Positions 18,465 to 26,316 of a DNA stretch of 64,000 bases are shown in pieces. The DNA comes from Candidatus Hydrogenedentota bacterium (GTDB taxonomy: Bacteria > Hydrogenedentota > Hydrogenedentia > Hydrogenedentales > JAEUWI01): contig JACPGE010000070.1 of assembly GCA_016182605.1 (NCBI GenBank), positions 36,746 through 100,745 on the forward strand. Direction: 5' to 3'. Below the pieces are notes generated by a model that searched no databases, was not told the origin of the DNA, and saw only the letters and a program-made list of their open reading frames with translations. The translations under genes were made by a program, and so were the position numbers. How positions within the stretch are numbered: position 1 is the stretch's first letter; each line of letters begins with the position of its first letter.

Positions 18465-18612
18465 CAATTCATCCTCAAGACCAACTCCGACCCGCCCCAA
18501 GACCATCCCCAGATCGTCCCCAAACCCAACATCAAGAAGGAAGAAATCGTTGGGTGACGGGCCGGGTGGGCAGGTGCCCATACAATGCGGATAGTCCGCC
18601 GGAAACGCATCT

Positions 18613-19797
18613 TCACCCCGCCTTGCGCGCACTCGCTGCTGCAGTCTCGGTGGCCTCGTCGGTGGCCGTTGCCGCGTCGGCCCGTTCCTCGTCGCGGCGG
18701 GCAAAGTCCCGCAGGTGGGTGCGGAGGGTTTCCTCGTGGCGCCGGGCGGCGATGACCATGAGGATAATCACAATCGACACGATGGCAAGGCCCTGGAAAA
18801 GGGCCAACTGGCTGTCGATGAGGCTGGTGGTGTTGCGCAGCAGGATCCCCGTCACGCCAAGTGCCAGGCAAATGAGGTAGATAAAGAGCACGGCCTGCCG
18901 CTGCGTGAAGCCGAACCACACCAGCCGGTGGGATAGGTGGTCGGGCGCGCAATGGTCGATCACCTGGCGCAGGGTCCGGGTCTCGCCGCGCAGGATGCGC
19001 GCTATGATGATGTAGGTGAAGTCGAAGAGGGGCACGCCGAGGATCAGCACCGGGATGGTGCAGGCAATGATGCGGTTCTCGGTCCATTCACCCATAACCC
19101 CGAGGGCCGCGAGGGTAAAGCCGAGAAAGAAGCTGCCGCTGTCGCCCATGAAAATCAGGGCCGGTTTGAAGTTGTAGATCAAGAAGCCCAGATTCGCGCC
19201 GACGAGCGCAATGGCCATCATGCCGAACCAGGAGAGGTTGTTCTCCGTGTTCGCGTAGAGATAGGCCTGCAACGCAATGATGAAGAACATGCCGCTCACA
19301 ATGGCGGCAATGCCCGAAGCGAGCCCGTCCATGTTGTCCGTGCCGTTGAAGGCGCTGGTTACCCCCACAATCCACAGCATGGTAAAGGCGATGTCGAGCC
19401 AAACGATCTTGAAGAGGTTCAGCCGCACTTCGAAATACGAGAGCACAAGCGTCACCAGGAAGAGGGTCAACAGTTTCCAGAAGCCCGCGATGCCCCCGGC
19501 GTAGTCGTCGATGGCGCCAACCACCATGCAGATGAAGCCGCCCACCAGTATCCCGTTCATCCCGTGGCTGCGGTAGCCCGGCAGCAGAACGGCCACGGCA
19601 AAGGCAATAAAGAGAACGATGCCCCCGCCCCGGGGGATGGGCCGCGTGTGAATCTTGTTCTCCGCCACCGCGTCCATCACCCCAAAGCGCTTCAACACGT
19701 AGATGGCCAACGGCATGAGCAGCGCGGCCAGGACAAACGCCGTGCAGCCCACCAGCAGATAGGTGCGCGGCCAGTAATCTGGTAAACGGAAAAACAT
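18613..19797 (-). CDS. Undecaprenyl-phosphate GlcNAc-1-phosphate transferase (WecA/TagO family)
   Basis: 394 residues, about 11 membrane spans. Family motifs: KIHTRPIPRGGGI, the Asp-rich VGAIDDY, FNGTDNMDGLASG (catalytic Asp region), IFMGDSGSFFLG, and the His motif DHLSHRL. The enzyme moves a sugar-1-phosphate from a UDP-sugar to undecaprenyl phosphate, starting O-antigen, enterobacterial common antigen or teichoic-acid-like glycan synthesis. The hydrophilic Ala/Thr/Glu C-terminal tail (about 30 residues) is dispensable-looking. It follows the DegT and WbqC genes by 42 bases, so a surface-glycan operon is likely. The sugar used cannot be read from the sequence. Confidence 0.93.
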   Translation of the reverse strand: MFFRLPDYWPRTYLLVGCTAFVLAALLMPLAIYVLKRFGVMDAVAENKIHTRPIPRGGGIVLFIAFAVAVLLPGYRSHGMNGILVGGFICMVVGAIDDYAGGIAGFWKLLTLFLVTLVLSYFEVRLNLFKIVWLDIAFTMLWIVGVTSAFNGTDNMDGLASGIAAIVSGMFFIIALQAYLYANTENNLSWFGMMAIALVGANLGFLIYNFKPALIFMGDSGSFFLGFTLAALGVMGEWTENRIIACTIPVLILGVPLFDFTYIIIARILRGETRTLRQVIDHCAPDHLSHRLVWFGFTQRQAVLFIYLICLALGVTGILLRNTTSLIDSQLALFQGLAIVSIVIILMVIAARRHEETLRTHLRDFARRDEERADAATATDEATETAAASARKAG

Positions 19798-19839
19798 CCT
19801 TGTTCGTTTCCCTTCTTCCGGCCATCCTTGAGCCGCTGC

Positions 19840-20847
19840 TTAAATCGCAGGTACCTGACGAACGCTTTCAAAGTACCGCTGGACGCATTCTATCACAAAT
19901 CCCAGATTATGGGAACTCAATGCGGGGTATACCGGCAGAGAAAGGCTTTCCATGTGGGCTTTCTCTGATTTAGGACATTTGTCAAGAGTATAGTGATGCA
20001 GAGGACGGTGAATCGGACGCTTGGCTTCCACCCCTTCGTTCTCCAGGTATGCGGCCAATGCCTCCCGTTCCGGCGTCGCTACCACATACCGAAAGCATAC
20101 CCGGCTCTCTAGGTTGGGCAGTTTCACGGGCAACCCGGCCAGAGCGCGGCTGTATTCCCCGGCAATCCGTTGCCGTTCTGCCAAGAACGCCGGCAGTCGC
20201 TGAAGTTGCACCCGGCCCATGGCCGCCTGCATTTCCGTCATTTTATAGGCAAATCGCGGCTTGAAGTCGTCCCGGTTGTCATAGTCCCGTCGATCGCGAA
20301 TCTCCTCCGCCAGACCGGCATCGTCGGTGAGCACCATCCCCCCTTCGCCGGTGGTGAGCAGCTTTGTGGCGTAAAAGGAGAGGATCGCGGCATGCCCAGC
20401 GCGCCCTGTGGCGCCCCCAATGGACTGGGCCAGGTCTTCGATCACGAAGGGAGCCTCCGGGATGTGCGACGTGGCGCCAAAGAGATGCACGGCTATGGCC
20501 GCGTCGGCCCCGGTGGGCAGCTCCGATGGGTCGATGGTGTAGTCATCGCCACAGTCAACGAGGCAGGGCGTGGCGCTGGTCCAGGTCACTGCCTGCAACA
20601 GCGCCGCGCAAGAGTAGGCGGGTAGGATCACCCGTTTCCCGGGGCCCAGGCCGCCGCATAGCAGGCTCAGGTGGAGTGCTGCGGTTCCGCTGTTCACCGC
20701 AACCCCAAATTGGCGCCCCACAAAGGCGGCGCATTCCTCTTCGAAGGCCGCCACTTCCCGGCCCTGGGCGAGCAGGCCAGAGGCCAGCACCCGGGCGACC
20801 GCAGCCAGTTCTTCTTGACCCACCGTGGGTTGGCTGTGGGGAATCAA
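19840..20847 (-). CDS. DegT/DnrJ/EryC1-type sugar aminotransferase
   Basis: About 335 residues. PLP-dependent fold with the lysine in SFYATKLLTTGEGG and substrate-side motifs NSGTAALHLSL, VIEDLAQSIGG and FAYKMTEMQAAMGRVQL. It makes amino-sugars of nucleotide-activated glycans. The conserved part begins LIPHSQPTVG. A TTG codon there (20847) overlaps the WbqC stop (TTGA) and has GGAGAG 6 bases upstream, so I use it. An ATG at 20901 would overlap WbqC by 58 bases. Partner genes are WbqC upstream and WecA/TagO downstream. Confidence 0.88.
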   Translation of the reverse strand: MIPHSQPTVGQEELAAVARVLASGLLAQGREVAAFEEECAAFVGRQFGVAVNSGTAALHLSLLCGGLGPGKRVILPAYSCAALLQAVTWTSATPCLVDCGDDYTIDPSELPTGADAAIAVHLFGATSHIPEAPFVIEDLAQSIGGATGRAGHAAILSFYATKLLTTGEGGMVLTDDAGLAEEIRDRRDYDNRDDFKPRFAYKMTEMQAAMGRVQLQRLPAFLAERQRIAGEYSRALAGLPVKLPNLESRVCFRYVVATPEREALAAYLENEGVEAKRPIHRPLHHYTLDKCPKSEKAHMESLSLPVYPALSSHNLGFVIECVQRYFESVRQVPAI

Positions 20848-21530
20848 GGGTGCTCTCCCAGAATAACCCGCATCGTTTCGGGCCCGCAATGCAAGAGGCA
20901 ATCGACAATCGAAAGGTCAGGGACAAACTCTCCGTAAGACTGAGGATAGGTGGGCGCCTTCCATTGTTGGGGGGTTACGGCAAGGCCTGCCGCGTTCATC
21001 GCCTCCAGGTTCAGGTAGGTGTCCACCGCATGGGCGCCGCTGTAGTACGTGCTGCCGCCCACAGCCTGCATGAGGTGGATCAACCTCGTGGTGGCCTCAC
21101 CAGGCACGTTAAGCTCCGAGGCGTATTCAACCCGCGTGGTGATACCGAGTGCCTTGATAAAGTAGCCGAGTATTTCCCGGTTCAGGCTGTTCAGGGACTC
21201 CCATTCACGCGAATAAACCGCCTCGAAAAAGGGCGCATGTGCGGCATAGTACGGCGCCTTGCGGTAGTACTGCTGGAGCGAGCGCAGGTGCTTCTTCCGC
21301 CAGGCGGTCCGGTTGTTGATCTGCACGGCGTCCAGGGGCTGTGCAAACTTGTCCAGGACCGGCACCGTCAACAGGACGCCGCCCTCTGGCCCCTTAATCC
21401 GGTTCCGGTTCTGATAGCCGTTCTTGTTGTACTGAATGTTGTCCAGCACGATGAACACATCCGAGCGGGCGATCTTCTCGAAATAGCGCAGCCAGGGCAG
21501 ATAATGAAGTTGATGTATACCCACCAGCAT
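20844..21530 (-). CDS. WbqC-like family protein
   Basis: 228 residues. The start LVGIHQLHYLPWLRYFEKIA and then DNIQYNKNGYQNRNRIKGP are the signature of the WbqC family. These proteins occur in O-antigen and other surface-polysaccharide clusters, where they are thought to assist amide or acyl modification of sugars. The start at 21530 gives the usual family N-terminus; the frame is open to 21569 but those residues are not conserved. First gene of a three-gene glycan operon. Confidence 0.85.
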   Translation of the reverse strand: MLVGIHQLHYLPWLRYFEKIARSDVFIVLDNIQYNKNGYQNRNRIKGPEGGVLLTVPVLDKFAQPLDAVQINNRTAWRKKHLRSLQQYYRKAPYYAAHAPFFEAVYSREWESLNSLNREILGYFIKALGITTRVEYASELNVPGEATTRLIHLMQAVGGSTYYSGAHAVDTYLNLEAMNAAGLAVTPQQWKAPTYPQSYGEFVPDLSIVDCLLHCGPETMRVILGEHP

Positions 21531-21661
21531 GAATGCAATAAGATCTCCACGGGGATTGTTACGCCACACGTAGTATTATCGTCTGGACAGGCCTTTGTCT
21601 ACAGCCACATCACGCGCCGTGCATAGCGGCACAAAAGCATCATCCCACAGGAGAACCGCAC

Positions 21662-22243
21662 ATGCCATCACCTCCCCGGATTCTTGCCCTTGCCGGCAGC
21701 ACCCGCAGCAAGTCGTACAACAAAGCTCTGGCCCGGGTGGCGGCGCACGCTGCGGAGGCCGCCGGCGCCACCGTTACCCTCATCGATCTGCGGGACTACC
21801 CCCTGCCGCTCTATGATGAGGATCTGGAGCGCGCGGAAGGACTGCCCGAAGCCGCGAAGCGACTGCGTGAGGTCTTCTTTGCGCACGATGGCCTCATTCT
21901 CGCCTCTCCGGAATACAACGGTGGCTACTCTGCCGTGCTGAAGAACACCATCGACTGGCTATCGCGCCGCCAGGGGGACGAGGGTCCGCTCAAAGCCTTC
22001 GCGGGCAAGACGGTGCTCCTGCTGGCGGCTTCACCGGGCGCACTCGGCGGCATCCGCGTGCTCGCCCAGTTGCGCGCCTTGCTGGGCGGCATTCAGATGA
22101 TCGTCCTCCCCGAGCAGAAGGCCATTCCCAAGGCCAACGAAGTTTTTGATCAGGAGGGCAATATGACAGATGAGGCAATCCGCAAGAGCATCGAAGGCCT
22201 GGTGAAACGCCTGGTGGATGTGACTGCGAGGCTCAAGGATTAG
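21662..22243 (+). CDS. NADPH-dependent FMN reductase-like flavoprotein
   Basis: 193 residues. Flavodoxin-like fold with the phosphate-binding LAGSTRSKSYNKAL near the start and SPEYNGGYSAVLKNTIDW near residue 85, as in the ArsH/ChrR/azoreductase group. Such enzymes reduce FMN, quinones or metals with NADPH; the physiological acceptor is unknown. AGGAG lies 8 bases upstream of the ATG. It is a single cytoplasmic gene, upstream of the sigma28 RNA array. Confidence 0.88.
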   Translation: MPSPPRILALAGSTRSKSYNKALARVAAHAAEAAGATVTLIDLRDYPLPLYDEDLERAEGLPEAAKRLREVFFAHDGLILASPEYNGGYSAVLKNTIDWLSRRQGDEGPLKAFAGKTVLLLAASPGALGGIRVLAQLRALLGGIQMIVLPEQKAIPKANEVFDQEGNMTDEAIRKSIEGLVKRLVDVTARLKD

Positions 22244-22275
22244 GGCCTGAACCCCTTGGCGGGCTTATTCCGTAC

Positions 22276-22302
22276 TAAAGAAATCGGGCATCCTGCCGAT
22301 AG
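22276..22302 (+). promoter_or_regulatory. Sigma28 (FliA) type promoter A
   Basis: TAAAGAAA, 11-base spacer, GCCGATAG. The flagellar sigma28 consensus is TAAAGTTT-N11-GCCGATAA. First of three in 500 bases. Confidence 0.65.
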
Positions 22303-22308
22303 ACATAG

Positions 22309-22494
22309 CACGAGGCTGAGACACGGAGGTCGAGGCGACAAAGGACACGGAGGTCCAGGCGGCGACGGGGTCCTTAAGACTAGATGAAACATCGGGGTGT
22401 CAATCCCACACCAACGCGACCGGTGATTCGTCCCAAAGTCTTTCTTTCCATGAGAAGCGCCATAACAACCTCTGTTGTGGCGTTTTCTTATTTT
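22309..22494 (+). ncRNA. Candidate sigma28-dependent small RNA A with GGA-loop hairpins
   Basis: About 180 nt from promoter A to terminator A, with no credible ORF. The 5' part has two short hairpins that expose ACGGAG in a six-base loop: GAC/GTC at 22320-22331 and GGAC/GTCC at 22343-22356. The 3' part begins AAGAC, is closed by GTCTT, and contains GATGAAACATC and GGGGTGTCAATCCCACACC. The last two recur in RNA C. CsrA/RsmA-sequestering RNAs show GGA in hairpin loops, so a CsrB-like role is possible. No known Rfam family is recognised. Confidence 0.55.
22456..22494 (+). terminator. Terminator of RNA A
   Basis: CGCCATAACAAC and GTTGTGGCG form an imperfect hairpin followed by TTTTCTTATTTT. Confidence 0.65.
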
Positions 22495-22513
22495 AAATCC
22501 CCCGCACACCCAT

Positions 22514-22540
22514 TAAAGTTCTCTGGCGCGTTGCCGATAG
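22514..22540 (+). promoter_or_regulatory. Sigma28 (FliA) type promoter B
   Basis: TAAAGTTC, 11-base spacer, GCCGATAG; seven of eight bases match in each box. Confidence 0.75.
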
Positions 22541-22546
22541 ATCACA

Positions 22547-22714
22547 TGACGGCGCCAAGACATGGAGGTCGCGGCGATAAATCAGACACGGATGTCGACC
22601 ATCGAATACCTGGATAGCTCACGGGGCGGCAGGATGCTGGACCAGCAGTGCGCGGCAGCCAGGAGACGTACTTATGGAAATGCACCATACACGGATTGTA
22701 TGGTGCATTTTCAT
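22547..22714 (+). ncRNA. Candidate sigma28-dependent small RNA B with GGA-loop hairpins
   Basis: About 165 nt between promoter B and a perfect terminator, no credible ORF. It opens with two GAC/GTC hairpins carrying GGA in the loop: GACATGGAGGTC at 22559-22570 and GACACGGATGTC at 22585-22596. The second is close to the CsrA consensus A-C-A-x-GGA-UGU. Several more single-stranded-looking GGA triplets follow (CTGGAT, CAGGAT, CAGGAG). Unlike A and C it lacks the GGGGTGT module. Confidence 0.55.
22678..22714 (+). terminator. Terminator of RNA B
   Basis: A 14-bp perfect stem (AAATGCACCATACA with TGTATGGTGCATTT), 5-base loop, ending in TTTTC. Confidence 0.8.
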
Positions 22715-22760
22715 GTTGTGCGCCGGCCAATGACGTGCCACGTTAATTTTTTGCGCCCAC

Positions 22761-22787
22761 TAAAGTTTCCCGGACATCTGCCGATAC
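22761..22787 (+). promoter_or_regulatory. Sigma28 (FliA) type promoter C
   Basis: TAAAGTTT, 11-base spacer, GCCGATAC. The -35 box is perfect and the -10 box matches seven of eight. Confidence 0.8.
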
Positions 22788-22793
22788 TACAGA

Positions 22794-22922
22794 GCATAAG
22801 GTAGAGACTAACCCCTGAAAAAGGGCGCTGGGGTGTAAATCCCAACACCGCTAACCGGCGCGTGTCTCAGAATCTTACCTCCTTGAAGCGTCATAACCCG
22901 TTGGTTATGGCGCCCTTTTTTT
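22794..22922 (+). ncRNA. Candidate sigma28-dependent structured small RNA C
   Basis: About 130 nt from promoter C to a strong terminator. A closing helix pairs AGGTA (from 22800) with TACCT (22876-22880), and GAGAC (22804-22808) with GTCTC (22864-22868). Inside are hairpin CCCCTGAAAAAGGG and the module GGGGTGTAAATCCCAACACC followed by ACCGGCG, the counterpart of the same module in RNA A. No GGA-loop hairpin is present. No ORF, no known family recognised. Confidence 0.55.
22886..22922 (+). terminator. Terminator of RNA C
   Basis: GCGTCATAACC and GGTTATGGCGC form an 11-bp stem with one G-U pair and a 4-base loop, followed by CC and seven or more T. It also ends just before the 3' end of the convergent PIG-L gene. 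Confidence 0.85.
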
Positions 22923-22929
22923 ATCCGTC

Positions 22930-23727
22930 TCACGCACCCTCAACCGCTGCGCTGATCGACATCAGAAATTCTTCCAGGGCGCCCAGGCGCTCCACCCGAA
23001 ACCGCTCCACATGCCGCCCCTCGTCATCGCAGGTGCTCGCCGTCACCCAGCCTGTTATCAGCGGCCGGGGATCGTTCTCGATAGCATCATTGACGATCTC
23101 CGAGCGGCGCCCCAGCGTTTCCAACTGCAATCGCATCTGGTGAAGGATGTGGCGCACCATGGTGCCGTGCGCGCACACGGCGTCGATCTTCGATTGCAGG
23201 TACGGGGAAATCACTTCGGCGTGATTCGCATCTTCCTGCTGCCGGCTGAAATACCATCGCTCGCCCACACTGAACGGGGCCAACCCCGCTTCCAGGTGCT
23301 CAGGATGATGCAAGTGAAAGCACGCAACCCAGAAGGCCTCTTGTGCGGCCCGCGCGCAAACAACGTGATCCTGGTTTTCTTCATAACGCGCGAAAGGGTC
23401 GAACGTGAAAACGGCAAGTGGCCGGTACTTGCGATAGAGGTAGACAAATCGCTCGCGCAACGCGATGCGATCACTGTCGCAAAGACAGTCCGTCTCGAAG
23501 CCCAGATCCTCAATGGTGGTGATACCGAGATGCTGTGCGGCGTCGCGCAACTGCGCGTGATTTTGCGCCTGCACCTCTGCGCGCGATCCCCGCATACCGT
23601 CTTTGCAGTCGTCCGTTACGTGCACCAGGATGGTCTCCCACCCTTCCGCATGGCGCTTGGCCAGGGTGCCGCCACAGAAAAACGCCGCGTCGTCCGCGTG
23701 CGGGCTGATTACCAAAGCGGTGGGCAT
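22930..23727 (-). CDS. PIG-L family deacetylase, second copy
   Basis: 265 residues. VISPHADDAAFFCGGTLAKR at the N-terminus is the PHxDD zinc site of the PIG-L/LmbE family; ENQDHVVCARA carries the later His. The nearest relatives in form are GlcNAc-PI and bacillithiol-type deacetylases, but the substrate cannot be told. The start at 23727 has GGGAGA upstream and is 17 bases downstream of the aminotransferase terminator stem. It shares little beyond the active site with the gene at 2009-2842. Confidence 0.87.
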   Translation of the reverse strand: MPTALVISPHADDAAFFCGGTLAKRHAEGWETILVHVTDDCKDGMRGSRAEVQAQNHAQLRDAAQHLGITTIEDLGFETDCLCDSDRIALRERFVYLYRKYRPLAVFTFDPFARYEENQDHVVCARAAQEAFWVACFHLHHPEHLEAGLAPFSVGERWYFSRQQEDANHAEVISPYLQSKIDAVCAHGTMVRHILHQMRLQLETLGRRSEIVNDAIENDPRPLITGWVTASTCDDEGRHVERFRVERLGALEEFLMSISAAVEGA

Positions 23728-23743
23728 GGAAGTTCTCCCCAAG

Positions 23744-23777
23744 GCAAAACGCCCGCGGGCCAGGGCTCACGGGCGTT
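23744..23777 (-). terminator. Intrinsic terminator after the aminotransferase gene
   Basis: On the minus strand AACGCCCG and CGGGCGTT form a stem followed by TTTTGCC; it lies 22 bases past the aminotransferase stop. Confidence 0.55.
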
Positions 23778-23798
23778 CACAAGTTCGTTGCAACTGGA

Positions 23799-24989
23799 TT
23801 ACAGCACTGCGGCAATCGCCGTGCAGAGTTTGTCCATGTTGTGCCGGGTCATCCCCGCCACACTGATGCGGCCGGATCCCACGATATAGATCGCATACTC
23901 CTTGCGCAGCCGCGCCACCTGTTCTCCGGTGAGCCCGCTGAACGAGAACATGCCAATCTGATCGGCTATGAAAGAAAAGTCCTGCGTTACGCCCTTCGCC
24001 TTCAGGGTCTCCACGAAGAGCGTGCGCATGGCCGCTATACGCACGCGCATGGCCCGCAGTTCTTCTTCCCACTCCGCGCGCAATGCAGGATCGGTCAAGA
24101 TCGACGTCACGATGGCGCCGCCATGGGAGGGCGGGTTGCTGTAGTTCGCGCGGATGCTCCGCTGCACCTGGCTGAATGCCTTCGCCGCGGCCTCGGCCGT
24201 TTCGGCGAGCACGGTGATAGCGCCCACCCGTTCATTGTAGAGGCCAAAGTTCTTGGAGAAGGAGCTGCACACGATGAGTTCCGGCACCACCGCGCAGAAG
24301 GCGCGCAGTCCCGCCGCGTCTTCTTCAAGACCCTGCGCGAATCCCTGGTACGCGAAGTCGAAGAAGGGCAGGAACCCGCGCTCCTTCGCCAGTGCAGCAA
24401 GAGCCTGCCATTGCGCTGGCAATGGGTCCAACCCGGTTGGGTTGTGGCAACAGCCATGGAACAACACCACGTCGCCTGCAGGCACCTGTTTGAGCGCGTC
24501 CATCATGGCGTCGAAGGCCAGTGCCTTGTTTGGCGCATCGTAGTAGGGGTACGCCGACACTTCCAGCCCGGCCGCCTGAAAAATGGCTGGGTGATTCGCC
24601 CAGGTGGGGTCGCTTACCCAAATGCGCTTGCTTGGCAATTGCTGGAAAATAAAATCGGCGGCCACGCGCAGCCCGCCGGTGCCGCCGGGAGTGTGCGCCG
24701 AGACGGCGCGCTTTTCGGTGATGATCGCGCTTCCTGCGCCGAAGAGCAGATCCTGCACACACGCGGCATACTGCGGGCTCCCCGGAATCCCAAGATAGCT
24801 CTTGGTCGATTCCGTATCCAGCAGTTTCGCTTCGGCCTTCTTCACTGAAGACAGCACCGGCGTCTGGCCGGCATCGTCCTTGTAAATGCCCACCCCGAGA
24901 TTGATCTTCTGCGGATTCGGATCCGACTTGAAGGCTTCGGTCAGTCCGAGAATGGCATCCGGTGGCGCCATCTCCAGTGTGTTAAACAT
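23799..24989 (-). CDS. Aspartate/aromatic amino acid aminotransferase (class I, subgroup Ia)
   Basis: 396 residues, the exact family size. [18 protein letters not shown] near the N-terminus is diagnostic of AspC/TyrB. Others are [20 protein letters not shown] (PLP-pyridine Asp), [15 protein letters not shown] (PLP lysine) and the C-terminal RISVAGM (substrate Arg). It exchanges amino groups between glutamate and oxaloacetate or aromatic 2-oxo acids in the cytoplasm. AspC and TyrB cannot be told apart here. It stands alone between the two divergently placed hydrolases. Confidence 0.95.
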   Translation of the reverse strand: MFNTLEMAPPDAILGLTEAFKSDPNPQKINLGVGIYKDDAGQTPVLSSVKKAEAKLLDTESTKSYLGIPGSPQYAACVQDLLFGAGSAIITEKRAVSAHTPGGTGGLRVAADFIFQQLPSKRIWVSDPTWANHPAIFQAAGLEVSAYPYYDAPNKALAFDAMMDALKQVPAGDVVLFHGCCHNPTGLDPLPAQWQALAALAKERGFLPFFDFAYQGFAQGLEEDAAGLRAFCAVVPELIVCSSFSKNFGLYNERVGAITVLAETAEAAAKAFSQVQRSIRANYSNPPSHGGAIVTSILTDPALRAEWEEELRAMRVRIAAMRTLFVETLKAKGVTQDFSFIADQIGMFSFSGLTGEQVARLRKEYAIYIVGSGRISVAGMTRHNMDKLCTAIAAVL

Positions 24990-25160
24990 GTAATGTCCTT
25001 TCGCTTGGCTCGCCCGCCGGCACGGCCTCTACCCGTGTTATCACAACCCCATGCGCAGGCACACCGGTGATCCGGGGTGCACAGGGTAGGAGCCGCAGAG
25101 GTTATCTGACCGGCTGGGGAAAAGTATAGCATGGGGAATGTGCCCGATGCCGTATTCGTC

Positions 25161-26150
25161 TCAGCCGCTTTCCGGAACGTAATTCAGGTGGATGGCCACA
25201 TACCCGTCTGCGACGTCGGCGCGGGCGGAGTCCCCCGTTAACAACGCCGGAAAGTCCTTTTCTTCCGGGTCCAGGTGCATCTTGAACCAGGCCACCATAT
25301 ATTTGGACGCCAGCGCACGCACCACGACCTCATCTGCCGTCCCGGCCGGGCAAAAGAAGCGCCCCTCTTCCGAGAGCGGGTCATAATCCATATGATCCGC
25401 CCCCTTCAGCACCACTTCTGCCATGGGTGTCTGGACCACGTTGAACAGCGTAATCACTTGATCGCCAAACGGGGGAAAGGTGCAATAGCCCCCCAGTTCG
25501 GCCACCAAATGCATGGTCGGAGGAGAGTGGGCGAGAATCGGCTCCAAATGCGGGGAATTCGTCCGCTCGAAAACCGCATCCATCGAAACCACGGCGGCTA
25601 CTCGGGGCTCTTCGGTCGCTCCCACAATGGAAATGGACCCCCCCAAAGAGTGTCCGGCAAGACCTATCGCATTCAAATTCAAGGACTTAAACAACGGGGA
25701 ACTGGGGTCGAGCTGGGCTTCTTCCGCCCAAGCAAGAACATCTCGCACGTGCTGGCGGTTTTCATTGAACAGATCCGAACCGATGTTGAGCAGCCCCAGG
25801 CTGGGAGAGGCGCGCAACACGCACACAAAGCCCCATTGCGCAAGATTCTTCGCAAATACGTTGTACGACAACGCCTCCTGGTTCCAGCCTCCACTGAATA
25901 TTATCAGGGGATATCCGTCCTCCGGTGGGGCGCCGTACGGGAAGTAGACCCGAATATCATCAAAGATGGGATCGAGAATCGAGACGTCTCCCGGGAAGGG
26001 AATGTGAACATTGAATATCCGTGCCAGCTTCGGGCCGGGAAAACCCGCCTCTTCCGGGTCGAACGGGATACCGTCACACCCGGTAAACAGCACCGCTCCC
26101 GCCGTCACGATGAGTAGCGTGCGCCAAGCAGTTCTCTGGATAAACCCCAT
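25161..26150 (-). CDS. Alpha/beta-hydrolase lipoprotein
   Basis: 329 residues. Lipoprotein signal peptide with lipobox LFTGC near residue 20. The lipase elbow GLAGHSLGGS gives the nucleophilic Ser, and ADHMDYDP near the C-terminus supplies the likely His. Overall arrangement resembles dienelactone hydrolase/platelet-activating-factor acetylhydrolase-like (chlorophyllase-like) enzymes. Substrate unknown; it acts outside the cytoplasm on the membrane. The start at 26150 has GAGGA 10 bases upstream; the frame is open further to 26261 but without a better site. Confidence 0.8.
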   Translation of the reverse strand: MGFIQRTAWRTLLIVTAGAVLFTGCDGIPFDPEEAGFPGPKLARIFNVHIPFPGDVSILDPIFDDIRVYFPYGAPPEDGYPLIIFSGGWNQEALSYNVFAKNLAQWGFVCVLRASPSLGLLNIGSDLFNENRQHVRDVLAWAEEAQLDPSSPLFKSLNLNAIGLAGHSLGGSISIVGATEEPRVAAVVSMDAVFERTNSPHLEPILAHSPPTMHLVAELGGYCTFPPFGDQVITLFNVVQTPMAEVVLKGADHMDYDPLSEEGRFFCPAGTADEVVVRALASKYMVAWFKMHLDPEEKDFPALLTGDSARADVADGYVAIHLNYVPESG

Positions 26151-26316
26151 GAACGTAAAATCCTCACCATTCGGCTGCGTCTGACAGGCGGGTAGTATAG
26201 CTGAGACCGTAAAGAAAATCACCCGGCAGAGTAAGAATACAAACTGTTGCAATTCTAACAATTCCGGCTATACTTATTGGGGTGGGCTGTGAGATAGTCA
26301 GCCTGGGGAGTGCATT

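Noticed and set aside
18937..19785. 282-codon plus-strand ORF opposite wecA/tagO
   Set aside because: His/Glu/Arg-rich antisense shadow of a membrane protein gene.
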